Part shown: piece after piece, positions 42,520-51,089 of the stretch
How positions within the stretch are numbered: the first letter of the stretch is position 1
Layout: each line of letters opens with the position of its first letter
NCBI RefSeq assembly: GCF_012641405.1
Contig: NZ_JABAII010000005.1
Coordinates: forward strand, 62,001 to 126,000
Direction of reading: 5' to 3'
Length of the DNA stretch: 64,000 bases
Source: Rhizobium sp. P40RR-XXII
GTDB lineage: Bacteria; Pseudomonadota; Alphaproteobacteria; Rhizobiales; Rhizobiaceae
Program-made: the position numbers and the translations under genes
The notes under the pieces: generated by a model
Database searches by the model: none
What the model was told of the DNA's origin: nothing
The model's input: the letters and a program-made list of their open reading frames with translations, nothing else

Positions 42520-43779
42520 ATGAAAAGACTGATAACAGCAGCACTCTTCACCGCCATGATGACGGGCACCGCTTTTGCCGATACGACGCTGAAGCTCGTC
42601 GAAGTCATCACCAGCCCGGAGCGTACCGAAACGCTCAAGTCGATCGTCGCCAAGTTCGAGGCCGCAAATCCCGGCACCAAGGTCGACATCATCTCCCTGC
42701 CCTGGAACGAGGCCTTCCAGAAATTCGCCACCATGGTTTCGGCCGGCGACACGCCGGACGTGATGGAAATGCCGGACACCTGGCTGTCGCTCTACGGCAA
42801 TAACGGCATGCTCGAAAGTCTGGAGCCGTACCTGGCGAAATGGGAGCATACGAGTGAATTGACGCCGCGCGCGCTCCAACTCGGCCGCGACGTGAAGAAT
42901 ACCGCCTATATGCTGCCCTACGGCTTTTATCTGCGCGCCATGTTCTACAACAAGAAGCTCCTGAAGGAGGCCAGCATCGCCGAACCGCCGAAGACGATGG
43001 ACGAGTTCGTCAAGGCATCCGAAGCCGTCTCCAAACTGCCGGGCAAATACGGCTACTGCATGCGCGGCGGTCCGGGCGGTCTCAACGGCTGGATGATCTT
43101 CGCCGCCTCCATGGCCGGCGACAACAAATACTTCAAGGATGACGGCACATCGACGATGAACAGCCCCGGCTGGGCCAAGGGCATCGAGTGGATGGTCGAT
43201 CTCTACAAGAAGGGCTATGCGCCGAAGGACAGCGTCAACTGGGGCTTCAACGAAGTCGTCGCCGGCTTTTATTCCGGCACCTGCGCCTTCCTCGACCAGG
43301 ACCCGGATGCCTTGATCGCTGTCGCGGAACGCATGAACAAGGATGACTTTGGCGTAGCACCACTGCCGAAGGGTCCGGATGGGAAATCCTTCCCGACCAT
43401 CGGCTACGCCGGCTGGTCGATGTTCGCGACAAGCCAGAACAAGGATCTGTCCTGGAAGCTGATCGCAACCCTTGAAGGCAAGGAAGGCAATCTGGAATGG
43501 AACAAGAAGATCGGTGCGCTTCCGGCCTACACGGCTGCGGAAAAGGACCCCTTCTATGCCGGCGATCAGTTCAAGGGCTGGTTCCAGGAACTGGCCGACA
43601 AGGATACGGTTCCGACCGTCATGCCGACCTATCTTGAAGAATTCGCCTTCTTCAAGGATTCGCTCGCCATCAAGACTTCGCAGCAGGCGCTGCTCGGCGA
43701 TATCTCGGCCAAGGATCTTGCCGACCAGTGGGCCGATTATCTGACCAAGGCCCAGCAGAAATTCCTCGCCAAGAAGTAA
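42520..43779 (+). CDS. CUT1-type ABC importer, periplasmic binding protein
   Basis: A 419-residue SBP_bac_1 protein with a Sec signal peptide (MKRLITAALFTAMMTGTAFA). The mature protein begins DTTLKLVEVITSPERTETLK and shows the extracellular sugar-binding protein pattern SAGDTPDVMEMPDTWLS. AAAAGGGGAACC precedes the ATG. It supplies ligand to the two permeases and ATPase downstream; oligosaccharides or glycosides are the usual ligands of this class. Confidence 0.9.
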   Translation: MKRLITAALFTAMMTGTAFADTTLKLVEVITSPERTETLKSIVAKFEAANPGTKVDIISLPWNEAFQKFATMVSAGDTPDVMEMPDTWLSLYGNNGMLESLEPYLAKWEHTSELTPRALQLGRDVKNTAYMLPYGFYLRAMFYNKKLLKEASIAEPPKTMDEFVKASEAVSKLPGKYGYCMRGGPGGLNGWMIFAASMAGDNKYFKDDGTSTMNSPGWAKGIEWMVDLYKKGYAPKDSVNWGFNEVVAGFYSGTCAFLDQDPDALIAVAERMNKDDFGVAPLPKGPDGKSFPTIGYAGWSMFATSQNKDLSWKLIATLEGKEGNLEWNKKIGALPAYTAAEKDPFYAGDQFKGWFQELADKDTVPTVMPTYLEEFAFFKDSLAIKTSQQALLGDISAKDLADQWADYLTKAQQKFLAKK

Positions 43780-43790
43780 GTCTTACATGC

Positions 43791-43812
43791 GGCGGCGGAG
43801 CGATCCGCCGCC
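43791..43812 (+). promoter_or_regulatory. Intercistronic stem-loop after the binding-protein gene
   Basis: GGCGGCGGA-GCGA-TCCGCCGCC, a perfect nine-base-pair stem closed by a GNRA-type loop, 12 bases after the binding-protein stop, without a T-tract. It is in the same position as the stem-loops at 7702 and 33468. Confidence 0.6.
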
Positions 43813-43869
43813 TCTCCTGCCCACTTGAAACAGACGGTGTCCGAACGCCGCGAATGGGAACTTTTGCAG

Positions 43870-44805
43870 ATGACTTCGATCACCGACACGCTCGACAGGC
43901 GTCACGACCGCAGGCCGTGGCTGAAGCGCCTCGCCGACGCCTCGGAGCCCTATCTCTACAGCGCCCCTGCCCTCATTCTCATCATCGCCGTGATGCTGGT
44001 GCCGCTGGCGATCGGCATATCCTACGCCTTCCGCGATATTCAATTGCTCAATCCGTTTTCCGGCGGCTTCATCGGTCTGGAGCACTTTCGCGATCTCTCC
44101 AAGGATACGGCGTTCTATTGGGCGCTGAAGAATACGCTTTGGTGGACCGGCGCCTCCGTGGCGCTGCAGTTCATCTTCGGGCTGATCCTGGCGCTGCTGC
44201 TGGACAAACCGTTTTTCGGCCGGTCGATCGTGCAGGCGCTGGTATTCCTGCCCTGGGCGGTACCATCGTTTCTGGCCGGCCTTAACTGGTCGTGGCTGTT
44301 TAATCCGGTCATCGGTCCGATACCGCATTGGCTCTATGCCTTGGGCTTGATGAGCGAGCCTGGTAACATCCTGTCCGATCCACACTACGCCATGTGGGGG
44401 CCGATCGTCGCCAATGTCTGGTGGGGCATCCCCTTCTTCGCCATTACGCTTCTGGCCGCACTTCAGGCCATCCCGCGCGATCTCTATGAGGCAGCATCGA
44501 TCGATGGTGCCGGCTGGTTCGAGCGCTTCCGCTCGATCACGCTTCCCTTTCTGGCACCGACCATCGCCATCACTGTTCTCCTTCGTACCGTCTGGGTGTC
44601 CAACTTCGCCGACCTGATCGTCGTCATGACGGGTGGCGGACCGGCGGATCGCACGCAGATCGTCGCCAGCTACATCTTCACGCAGGCCTTCAAGCGACTG
44701 GATTTCGGTTATGCCTCGGCCATCGCGCTGGTGCTGCTGGTCCTTCTTCTCGCCTATTCCATGCTGATCATCCTGCTGCGGCAGACCCTGCTGAACAAGG
44801 ATTGA
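43870..44805 (+). CDS. CUT1-type ABC importer, permease 1 (UgpA/MalF-like)
   Basis: A 311-residue inner-membrane permease with six predicted helices starting near residue 30 (APALILIIAVMLVPLAIGISYAF) and the EAA loop YEAASIDGAGWFERFRSITLP. The ATG at 43870 is preferred over a TTG at 43825 because the extra residues are outside the family. Three bases separate it from permease 2. Confidence 0.9.
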   Translation: MTSITDTLDRRHDRRPWLKRLADASEPYLYSAPALILIIAVMLVPLAIGISYAFRDIQLLNPFSGGFIGLEHFRDLSKDTAFYWALKNTLWWTGASVALQFIFGLILALLLDKPFFGRSIVQALVFLPWAVPSFLAGLNWSWLFNPVIGPIPHWLYALGLMSEPGNILSDPHYAMWGPIVANVWWGIPFFAITLLAALQAIPRDLYEAASIDGAGWFERFRSITLPFLAPTIAITVLLRTVWVSNFADLIVVMTGGGPADRTQIVASYIFTQAFKRLDFGYASAIALVLLVLLLAYSMLIILLRQTLLNKD

Positions 44806-44808
44806 GCC

Positions 44809-45639
44809 ATGAGACGATCCGTCCTTCCCACCATCGCGCATCGCCTGGCAATTCTTTGCTACGTCGTCTTCGCGCTCTTTCCGCTCTTCTGGCTGCTGAA
44901 GGTCTCGGTGACGCCGAACGACCTGCTCTATACCGAAGGCGTGCGCATGTGGCCCTCGCGCACGACCTGGGAACATTATGCTTTCGTGCTGCAGCACAGC
45001 GACTTCCCGACCTTCTTCAAGAATAGCCTGATCGTCTCCGCCTCGACGGCGATTGCCGTCACCATCTGCGCGTCGCTCTCCGGCTACGCGCTCTCGCGCT
45101 TCAATTTCCGCGCCAAATACTGGATCGTGGCGCTGATGCTGCTGACCCAGATGTTTCCGCTGGTCATGCTCGTCGCGCCGATCTTCAAAATCCTTTCGCC
45201 GCTGCATCTGACCAACAGCCTGACCGGCCTTGTCATCGTCTACACGGCATTCAACGTGCCCTTCGCCACCTTCCTGATGCAGTCCTTCTTCGACGGCATT
45301 CCCAAGGATCTGGAGGAGGCTGCCATGATCGACGGCGCGACGCAGTTCACCGCCTTCAGGCAGATCATCCTACCGCTGACGCTGCCCGGCATCGCGGCAA
45401 CGCTCGGCTTCGTCTTCACGGCGGCGTGGAGCGAGCTGCTCTTCGCGCTCATGCTGATCAACGGCAACCAGGCAGCGACCTTCCCGGTCGGGCTTCTCAC
45501 CTTCGTCTCGAAATTCTCCGTGGATTTCGGGCAGATGATGGCGGCGGGCGTCATGGCGCTCATTCCGGCCGCGCTCTTCTTCCTGCTCATCCAACGCTAT
45601 CTCGTGCAGGGCCTGACGGCCGGCGCGGTCAAGGGTTAG
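44809..45639 (+). CDS. CUT1-type ABC importer, permease 2 (UgpE/MalG-like)
   Basis: A 276-residue permease with six helices, the EAA loop LEEAAMIDGATQFTAFRQIILPL and the C-terminal QRYLVQGLTAGAVKG typical of MalG/UgpE proteins. It is part of the tight binding protein / permease / permease / ATPase series. Confidence 0.9.
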   Translation: MRRSVLPTIAHRLAILCYVVFALFPLFWLLKVSVTPNDLLYTEGVRMWPSRTTWEHYAFVLQHSDFPTFFKNSLIVSASTAIAVTICASLSGYALSRFNFRAKYWIVALMLLTQMFPLVMLVAPIFKILSPLHLTNSLTGLVIVYTAFNVPFATFLMQSFFDGIPKDLEEAAMIDGATQFTAFRQIILPLTLPGIAATLGFVFTAAWSELLFALMLINGNQAATFPVGLLTFVSKFSVDFGQMMAAGVMALIPAALFFLLIQRYLVQGLTAGAVKG

Positions 45640-45643
45640 TCAT

Positions 45644-46702
45644 ATGGCATCGATCGATATTCAGAACGTCAAGAAGGCCTATGGCCATGTGCAAGTCCTG
45701 CACGACATCGATCTCAGGATCAAGGACGGCGAATTCGTCGTCCTCGTCGGCCCCTCCGGCTGCGGCAAATCCACTTTGCTCCGGATGATTGCCGGCCTCG
45801 AAGACATCAGCGGCGGCGAGATCCGCATCGCGGACAACCGCGTCAACGAGCTGCATCCGAAGGATCGGGATATCGCCATGGTGTTCCAGTCCTATGCGCT
45901 TTATCCGCACATGAATGTCGCCGGCAATATGAGTTACAGCCTGCGGCTGCGGAAGATGGCGAAGGATAACATCGCCAAGGCGGTCGCCGGTGCGGCCACA
46001 AAGCTCGGTCTCGATCCGCTGCTCGAACGCCGGCCGAAGGCGCTCTCGGGCGGCCAGCGTCAGCGTGTCGCCATGGGCCGCGCCATCGTGCGGCAGCCGA
46101 AAGCCTTCCTCTTCGACGAGCCGCTGTCGAACCTCGACGCTCGCTTGCGCGAGCAGATGCGCGCCGAAATCAAGAGGTTGCACGGCGATCTTAAGGCGAC
46201 GTCGATCTATGTCACCCACGACCAGATCGAGGCGATGACGCTGGCGGACCGGATCGTCGCCATGCATGGCGGGGTGGTGCAGCAGGTCGGCAGCCCGCTG
46301 GAACTCTACGACCGTCCCGCCAACCTCTTCGTCGCCGGCTTCATCGGCTCTCCGGGGATGAATTTTCTCGATGCAACTTACGAAGGCAATGGCGTCAAGC
46401 TCAAGGACGGCACGCTCGTTCCGCTTTCGGAGCCGCTGAAATTGGCCGCCGGCACGAAGGTCACGCTCGGCATTCGGCCCGAGCATGTCGTGCTATCGTC
46501 AGATCAGTCCTGCATGTCCGCCAATGTCGAACTTGTCGAACCCACGGGCTTCGGCATCATCCTGCATCTTTCGCTGCATGGCCTGCCGTTCAAGGTATTC
46601 ACGCTCGATCGCAGCGCACTGAGCGCCGGTCCGCAGGTGAAGGTCGCCTTCCCGCCGCAGTATCTGCATGTCTTCGGCGAGGATGGAACAAGAGCGGCAT
46701 AA
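45644..46702 (+). CDS. CUT1-type ABC importer, ATPase (UgpC/MalK-like)
   Basis: A 352-residue ATPase: Walker A GPSGCGKS, Q-loop VFQSYALYPH, signature LSGGQRQR, Walker B AFLFDEP, H-loop THDQIEAMTLAD. It has a C-terminal OB/TOBE regulatory part with the MalK-like GIRPEHV motif. It starts four bases after permease 2 and is the last gene of the operon that begins at 40609. Confidence 0.92.
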   Translation: MASIDIQNVKKAYGHVQVLHDIDLRIKDGEFVVLVGPSGCGKSTLLRMIAGLEDISGGEIRIADNRVNELHPKDRDIAMVFQSYALYPHMNVAGNMSYSLRLRKMAKDNIAKAVAGAATKLGLDPLLERRPKALSGGQRQRVAMGRAIVRQPKAFLFDEPLSNLDARLREQMRAEIKRLHGDLKATSIYVTHDQIEAMTLADRIVAMHGGVVQQVGSPLELYDRPANLFVAGFIGSPGMNFLDATYEGNGVKLKDGTLVPLSEPLKLAAGTKVTLGIRPEHVVLSSDQSCMSANVELVEPTGFGIILHLSLHGLPFKVFTLDRSALSAGPQVKVAFPPQYLHVFGEDGTRAA

Positions 46703-46857
46703 GGACTGTCCGTTCGGCCGAGATGATCGCCGCGGCGGCGCGGCACGCCTCGCAAAGTCGGAAAAGCCTTGGGACGCCCATGGATTCCTCCGGTGTCGCA
46801 GAAGCTTCATTCTGATGCGACACTATGTGCTGCTTATGTGCACTGAGGGAGGATGTC

Positions 46858-47907
46858 GTGCCGCTTAACAACTACGCCGTGCTCAAGGGCAGACCCATCA
46901 ACAATCGATTGGCAACCGGCTCAAGCCCGCATTATCAGGTGCTGGTTTCGGAGAACGGGACGCCGTATCGCATCGCCATCAATGTGCGTTCGCAGGATGG
47001 AAGCGAGGTCGAATTCCTCGTGCGCTCCCGCTTCGAACACCCGATCACCGCGCAGTTGGCGGAGCTGCCGGAAGGCTTGCACGCGACAGCAAGCCGGCCG
47101 GGCGGCGTCGCGCTCGATTTCATCCGCGGCAATCTCATGCAGCCCTGGGAACTGAAACCACTTCCGATCTCGGCGGCAGGTCCGGATAATGATCTCAACG
47201 AAAAGATCGATAGCTACATTCAGCGCGCCATGTCGGACGAGGAGGCAATGATCTACGCCTTCGGCGAGACCTGGGGACCGGAGAACGACAAGGCCGATCA
47301 GTATTTCGGCTTCAAGCCCGGCCGCGGCATTCACGACATTCATTTCAACCAGGGCAACCCGTCTGGCAAATATGCCTCGCAGAACGGCCCCTGGCAGGAC
47401 GGTGGGCTGATACTGGAATTTCCCCGCGAGCAGCAATGGGTTGCGATCTTCATGAAATTCCAGACGCAGGCATGGCACTCGGACGATGCGGACGGGTCCG
47501 TCATCGTGCCGCGGGATCAAGATCATCCGAACCTGCCGCACACGCCGGTCGATCGCGACGCCATTCCTACCTTCGACGTGCCGGATGGCCTGGTGCGCAT
47601 TATCGCTGCCTATGTCAACGACGTGAAGACGCCCGAGCGGGAAACCGTCACGCTGCTGAATACCGCCGACGTGCCGGTCGACCTCACCGGCTGGCAGATC
47701 AAGGACAAACAGAAAAATGCGATGGTGCTCAGCGGTTCGATCACCGCCGGAGCGACGCAGGTGATCGAAATCCGGTCGCCCGTCACCCTATCCAACAAGG
47801 GCGGGATCATTACCCTGCTCAACGCACAGGGCCTCAAGGTTCACGGCGTTTCCTATACTAAGGAGCAGGCAAAGCAGCCCGGGCGCACCATCCCGTTCCA
47901 GGGGTAA
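46858..47907 (+). CDS. DUF2278 (YukJ-like) protein with lamin-tail domain
   Basis: A 349-residue protein from a GTG at 46858, five bases after GGGAGG. Residues 1 to about 230 match YukJ/DUF2278 (PLNNYAVLKGRPI, DNDLNEKIDSYI, GIHDIHFNQGN). Residues about 240-345 form a lamin-tail domain (NDVKTPERETVTLLNTADVPVDLTGW with later repeated strands). There is no signal peptide. The function of DUF2278 is unknown; lamin-tail domains often accompany nucleases and surface proteins. It has its own 155-base leader after the importer operon. Confidence 0.82.
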   Translation: MPLNNYAVLKGRPINNRLATGSSPHYQVLVSENGTPYRIAINVRSQDGSEVEFLVRSRFEHPITAQLAELPEGLHATASRPGGVALDFIRGNLMQPWELKPLPISAAGPDNDLNEKIDSYIQRAMSDEEAMIYAFGETWGPENDKADQYFGFKPGRGIHDIHFNQGNPSGKYASQNGPWQDGGLILEFPREQQWVAIFMKFQTQAWHSDDADGSVIVPRDQDHPNLPHTPVDRDAIPTFDVPDGLVRIIAAYVNDVKTPERETVTLLNTADVPVDLTGWQIKDKQKNAMVLSGSITAGATQVIEIRSPVTLSNKGGIITLLNAQGLKVHGVSYTKEQAKQPGRTIPFQG

Positions 47908-47978
47908 GAGTTTCGGCTAATGCCGAAAGCCGATATCGGGCATTGCCCGGCGCCAGAGCGCCGAGCTGGTTTCTCCCA

Positions 47979-49121
47979 TCAGGCGAAAGGTTCGGTCGGC
48001 CCCTTGGATGGCTGGGTAAACCAGCGCGGGCCGTCCGCCGTCATGTAGATATGATCCTCCAGCCGGATGCCGAATTTCCGCGGAAAGACGATCATCGGCT
48101 CGTTCGAAAAGCACATGCCGGGCGCAAGCGCCGTTGCATTGCCGCGCACGATGTAGGGCTCCTCATGGATTTCCAGCCCGAGGCCGTGGCCGGCGCGGTG
48201 CGGCAAGCCCGGCAGCTTGTAGTCGGGGCCGAGCGCATGTTTCGCCAGTACGGCCCGTGCCGCATCATCCAGGCTTGAACAGGCAGCACCGAGCTTCGCG
48301 GCCTCGAAAACCGCTTGCTGCGCCTCGCGCTCGATCGCCCATGCGTCTTCAAATCCGCTGTCACCGGCCTTCAGCTTGTATGTTCTCGTCAGGTCGGAAT
48401 GATAGCCGTCGATGCGTGCGCCCGTGTCCACCAGGATGACGTCATCTTCGCCGAGCGTCTGATCGCCGTCTGCGCCATGCGGAAGCGATGTCGCCTCGCC
48501 GAAGGACACGATGCAGAAGGTCGATCCGCCATGGGCGCCTGCCTCGCGATGCCGCTGGTCGATGAACGCGACCACGTCCGAGGCGCGGATTCCCGGCTTG
48601 AGCAAGGCATGGGCCTGCTTGTGCACATCGAGAGTCAAGTTCATCGCATATTGGATAAGCGCGATTTCCGCGACAGATTTGATCCGGCGCAGGCTGTTGA
48701 TGAGCGGTCCGCCATTGGCCAGCCTTTCGGCCCCAAGCTCGGTCGCCAATGCGTTGTAGAAGTAGAGCGGCATGTTGTCGTCAAGTGCCAGAACGCCCGA
48801 ACTACCAAGGACACGCGCGATTAATGCCGCACTGCTCTCTTCTTCCTGCCATTCGAGGATTTCGGCCGGCAGATGCGGCAGCGTCGCCACGCGGCTGCGC
48901 TCGAAACTGGGGACGATGTAATAGAGGGTGGTCGGCGTCACGAGTGCCCCCAGAAACCTCTCGCTCGCATGCCAAACGAGCCCGGTGAAATAACGCAGGC
49001 TTTCGGTCGGCCCGAGCAGCATGCCGGCTAGTCCGTGCGCATCGAGCAGCTGGCGAAGCCGCGAAAGGCGTTCGTGCCTTTCCTGTTCGGTGGTCCGGGG
49101 TACGGGATGCTGCCACGACAT
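47979..49121 (-). CDS. M24-family aminopeptidase (Xaa-Pro type)
   Basis: A 380-residue protein with a creatinase-type N-terminal domain (LRYFTGLVWHASERFLG) and a pita-bread catalytic domain. The five dinuclear-metal ligands are visible: two Asp in VDTGARIDGYHSDLTR, His in HRAGHGLGLEIHE, Glu in SNEPMI and Glu in GIRLEDH. It should release an N-terminal residue before proline or act on a related dipeptide. It has its own promoter region facing the DUF1127 gene. Confidence 0.9.
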   Translation of the reverse strand: MSWQHPVPRTTEQERHERLSRLRQLLDAHGLAGMLLGPTESLRYFTGLVWHASERFLGALVTPTTLYYIVPSFERSRVATLPHLPAEILEWQEEESSAALIARVLGSSGVLALDDNMPLYFYNALATELGAERLANGGPLINSLRRIKSVAEIALIQYAMNLTLDVHKQAHALLKPGIRASDVVAFIDQRHREAGAHGGSTFCIVSFGEATSLPHGADGDQTLGEDDVILVDTGARIDGYHSDLTRTYKLKAGDSGFEDAWAIEREAQQAVFEAAKLGAACSSLDDAARAVLAKHALGPDYKLPGLPHRAGHGLGLEIHEEPYIVRGNATALAPGMCFSNEPMIVFPRKFGIRLEDHIYMTADGPRWFTQPSKGPTEPFA

Positions 49122-49357
49122 TTCACTCTCCTCAGTAACCTTGGCCTATGCTAGTCGGCTTCGACACTATTGCCGCTGTGGGCAAGATGTCGACAATGAA
49201 AATATTGACGCCATAGGGGCTATCCACGACTGTTTGGCGCTTTCGCCATATAGCGCTCTCCGACTCAGCCGTCTCGCCGATCGCTAAATTATCTGACAGC
49301 GCGGATGCGGTTCCAATGGTTCACTGGCTCCATCGAAACAAACCGTGGAGTATCGCC

Positions 49358-49585
49358 ATGCAAGTCGCAAACATCACAATTCTTTCCGAATGCAGCCACG
49401 CCGTCCGCAAGGTCCAGCGCAAACCAGCTTCGGTCTTCGTCGATCTGATACGTATCCTCGCGCGCAAAATGGCCGAGCGAAGAAACCGCAATGCGCTGCT
49501 CGAGCTTTCGGACGATCAGTTGAAGGATATAGGGCTTTCTCGCGGGCAAGCCGGAAGCGATGTCCATATTTACAGCCGCTACTAA
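49358..49585 (+). CDS. DUF1127 domain small protein
   Basis: A 75-residue protein whose C-terminal half RNRNALLELSDDQLKDIGLS is the DUF1127 motif, with an Arg-rich stretch before it. The ATG at 49358 is preferred to one at 49316. In Agrobacterium and Rhodobacter, DUF1127 proteins have been linked to RNA turnover and phosphate or carbon physiology; which applies here is unknown. Confidence 0.82.
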   Translation: MQVANITILSECSHAVRKVQRKPASVFVDLIRILARKMAERRNRNALLELSDDQLKDIGLSRGQAGSDVHIYSRY

Positions 49586-49654
49586 AAAGATGAATCAGAA
49601 CGTGCTAAGTTCACGACATGCAACCGGCCCAAACGGTGGGATGAGGATTACGGC

Positions 49655-50506
49655 ATGCTACAATTTTCGACAGCCGTGCTGCTGAAGACGAAAACGGTCC
49701 TCATCCGCGATGTCGTCTGCAATGGCGACTGTCGGCACAAGAGCGATGAGGAATGCGCCCACAAGACAAGCCTCGTCTATACCTATCGCGGCGTCTTCAA
49801 GCGCCATGTCGGTCAAAGCGAGGCCGTTTCGGAAGCCAATCAGGTTGTCTTCTTCAATCGCGGCCAGGACTACAGGATCAGCCACCCCGTCGAGGGTGGC
49901 GATTCCTGTTTAGATCTCATGATCGACGAGGCCATGCTGCATGAGCTCGCGCCAAAGGAACAGATACAATCCGGCGAAGGCGTCGTCTTCCGGCGCCAGC
50001 GCCGCCGCATCGACCCGCGAGCGCAAGCGCTTGTGGCGATGCTTCGCCACGGGCTCAGCCGCAACATAGCCGAAAGCCTGGAGGGCGAAACACTGGCGCT
50101 GACGCTGGTGCGTCGCTCGCTCGGCGAGAGTACCTCGCATGAGGCAGGCGCAAGCTTCGGCCGGCAGAAACTGGTCGATCGGGCGAAACTCGTCCTGTCC
50201 TCTGATCTAGCCCGGCGGTGGACGCTTGCCGAGATCGCCAAGGAGGTCGGCGTCTCGCCGGTATATCTGACGCAGGTTTTCCAGCAGGTCGAAGCCATTC
50301 CGCTCTATCGCTATCAATTGCGGCTGCGGCTGGCGCGAGCGCTCGATCTTCTCGGTTCCTACGACGACCTGACCATGCTCGGACTCGATCTCGGCTTTTC
50401 CAGCCATAGCCACTTCAGCGCCGCCTTCAAGCAGACCTATGGGCTGACGCCGGCGGAGTTTCAGCGCTCAGCGCAATTGAAGCCGAAGCGCTACACGGTT
50501 CGCTAA
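49655..50506 (+). CDS. AraC-family regulator with Cys/His N-terminal motif
   Basis: A 283-residue regulator. The N-terminal sensor part has C22, C26, H28, C34 and H36 (VVCNGDCRHKSDEECAHK), a cluster able to bind metal or sense redox. The C-terminal AraC domain has both helix-turn-helices (WTLAEIAKEVGVSPVYLTQVF and LGLDLGFSSHSHFSAAFKQTYG). It is followed 81 bases later by a small Cys-rich protein gene, a probable target. Confidence 0.88.
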   Translation: MLQFSTAVLLKTKTVLIRDVVCNGDCRHKSDEECAHKTSLVYTYRGVFKRHVGQSEAVSEANQVVFFNRGQDYRISHPVEGGDSCLDLMIDEAMLHELAPKEQIQSGEGVVFRRQRRRIDPRAQALVAMLRHGLSRNIAESLEGETLALTLVRRSLGESTSHEAGASFGRQKLVDRAKLVLSSDLARRWTLAEIAKEVGVSPVYLTQVFQQVEAIPLYRYQLRLRLARALDLLGSYDDLTMLGLDLGFSSHSHFSAAFKQTYGLTPAEFQRSAQLKPKRYTVR

Positions 50507-50587
50507 AGATTCCGACAGCGTATATGCCTCGATCGGTGATTTCCTGATCTTGCCCCTGTGGGGGATCAATGAGGAAAGGATCACGAC

Positions 50588-50749
50588 ATGAAGAAAACAA
50601 CATGCGCTGCCTGTGACTGCGAACTCGGTGCAGATACGATCAAGGTCAATCTCGGCGGCAAATCAGTCGAGGTGTGCTGCGAGGAATGTGCGGCTGCCTT
50701 GAAGGAAGCCGGTCAATCGACATCAGCCGCTGCGACCGGCAAGGAATAG
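50588..50749 (+). CDS. 53-residue Cys-rich putative metal-binding protein
   Basis: Reads MKKTTCAACDCELGADTIKV, then a short strand and a second cluster VCCEECAAALK, ending in a Ser/Ala/Gly tail. Cysteines are C6, C9, C11, C30, C31 and C34, in the style of YHS/TRASH treble-clef metal-binding proteins. AGGAAAGGA precedes the ATG and a rho-independent terminator follows the stop, so this short gene is well bounded. It is probably a metal-binding or metal-trafficking protein under the upstream AraC regulator; the metal is unknown. Confidence 0.8.
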   Translation: MKKTTCAACDCELGADTIKVNLGGKSVEVCCEECAAALKEAGQSTSAAATGKE

Positions 50750-50796
50750 AAGCTGCCGGGCCGCCCGGGACCGGCATGCCGACAACATCCAGGAAG

Positions 50797-50823
50797 GAGC
50801 CGCACACTCGATGCGGCTCTTTT
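50797..50823 (+). terminator. Rho-independent terminator after the Cys-rich gene
   Basis: GAGCCGCA / TGCGGCTC stem with a seven-base loop and a TTTT tail. Confidence 0.85.
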
Positions 50824-51089
50824 CATAGGCGACGTGCTCGCTTGTGCAGAAATCGCTGCCTCATGACCCGCAGCGGTACCGATTTTGGATCGATTCTTGA
50901 CCTGGCCGCAGTTTTCGCTCCCCGCGTGTTCCGTCAAGAAAAGTTGTAATAAATTGTTGCTGCCAGGCTCCTGGCAAACTTCATTCGCAACATTCCCCCG
51001 GCGGGAAGCATTCGGAAATATCAGGACGTATTGCGTTCATACGGTCCCGCTAGCCTCAGCATCAGTCAATCGTAATGAAGGCACTGATC

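Noticed and set aside
43783-45207. 474-codon open frame on the minus strand
   Set aside because: It lies antisense to two well-supported permease genes, has a low-complexity His/Gln/Asp/Glu/Arg-rich composition typical of antisense frames in GC-rich DNA, and shows no domain.
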